Below, piece after piece: positions 6,666 through 6,761 of a DNA stretch of 6,761 nucleotides. Under the pieces are notes generated by a model. The model was given only the letters and a program-made list of their open reading frames with translations. It was not told the DNA's origin and did not search any database. This DNA is from JANRKT01 sp033763355 (GTDB taxonomy: Bacteria; Bacteroidota; Bacteroidia; Chitinophagales; Chitinophagaceae): positions 1-6,761 of the forward strand of contig JANRKT010000266.1 of the NCBI GenBank assembly GCA_033763355.1. Direction: 5' to 3'. Numbering within the stretch: the stretch's first letter is position 1; the number at the start of each line of letters is the position of its first letter. The translations under genes and the position numbers were made by a program.

Positions 6666-6688
6666 TTATGATTAAAATTACCGGAAAT

Positions 6689-6761
6689 ATGATAAAAAGG
6701 CTCATGTGGGTGCTGGTTCTGCCGCTGGCATTTATACACTGCGGGTATTCCCAAAACGCAA
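6689..6761 (+). CDS. N-terminus of an exported protein (3' end outside the window)
   Basis: Only 24 codons are visible. They read as a Sec signal peptide: a short basic start (MIKR), a hydrophobic core (about residues 5-17, LMWVLVLPLAFIH), then CGYSQNA, a typical end for a Bacteroidota signal peptide with likely cleavage after the Ser or Gln. The mature protein would be periplasmic, outer-membrane or secreted; its function cannot be told from this fragment. An in-frame ATG at 6668 would add seven residues, but the -7 element at 6658-6665 leaves almost no leader for it, so 6689 is preferred. The gene is divergent from adk. Confidence 0.65.
   Translation, partial: MIKRLMWVLVLPLAFIHCGYSQNA

Noticed and set aside
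6689..6761. Lipoprotein signal in the partial exported protein (Cys after FIH)
   Set aside because: Histidine just before the Cys does not fit a lipobox, and the following GYSQNA fits ordinary signal-peptidase cleavage better.

Overview
The window looks like chromosomal DNA of a Bacteroidota bacterium, most likely of the Chitinophagaceae or a near relative. This rests on moderately AT-rich DNA, little Shine-Dalgarno signal before start codons, Bacteroidota-type promoter motifs (TAnnTTTG at -7) before several genes, and protein sequences of that flavour. The genus assignment is inference. Coding density is high, no gene-free stretch exceeds about 150 bases, and I see no mobile element, CRISPR array, tRNA or rRNA.

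Layout. Bases 2-862 (+) hold the C-terminal half of a SulP/SLC26-family anion transporter with a STAS tail. Eleven bases later comes a beta-carbonic anhydrase (874-1509, +). After a 74-base gap with a possible promoter and a perfect 16-bp palindrome comes a class III-like PPK2 polyphosphate:nucleotide phosphotransferase (1584-2507, +). The PPK2 gene converges, with only 19 bases between stop codons, on a leftward cluster. In order of transcription that cluster is a DUF1569/DinB-like protein (5869-5393), a PaaZ-type fusion of aldehyde dehydrogenase and MaoC hydratase (5369-3321), and a crotonase-family protein (3306-2527). Upstream of it, also leftward, is adenylate kinase (6537-5953), closed by a strong intrinsic terminator. 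On the other side of a divergent promoter region an exported protein begins (6689, +) and runs off the end.

How the genes work together. SulP plus carbonic anhydrase form a likely two-gene inorganic-carbon unit: the transporter would move bicarbonate or another anion and the enzyme interconverts it with CO2. PPK2 regenerates ADP/ATP from polyphosphate and adenylate kinase balances AMP, ADP and ATP. The two are functionally related but lie in separate transcription units. PaaZ opens and oxidises oxepin-CoA in aerobic phenylacetate degradation. The crotonase behind it probably acts on an acyl-CoA of that or a related route, although its active site fits neither PaaF nor PaaG. The ring-epoxidising paaABCDE genes are not in the window.

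Overall this is largely ordinary housekeeping and catabolic sequence. I found no convincing new biological system. The points most worth a second look are the mixed PaaZ cluster, the crotonase active site, and two palindromic sites beside promoters.
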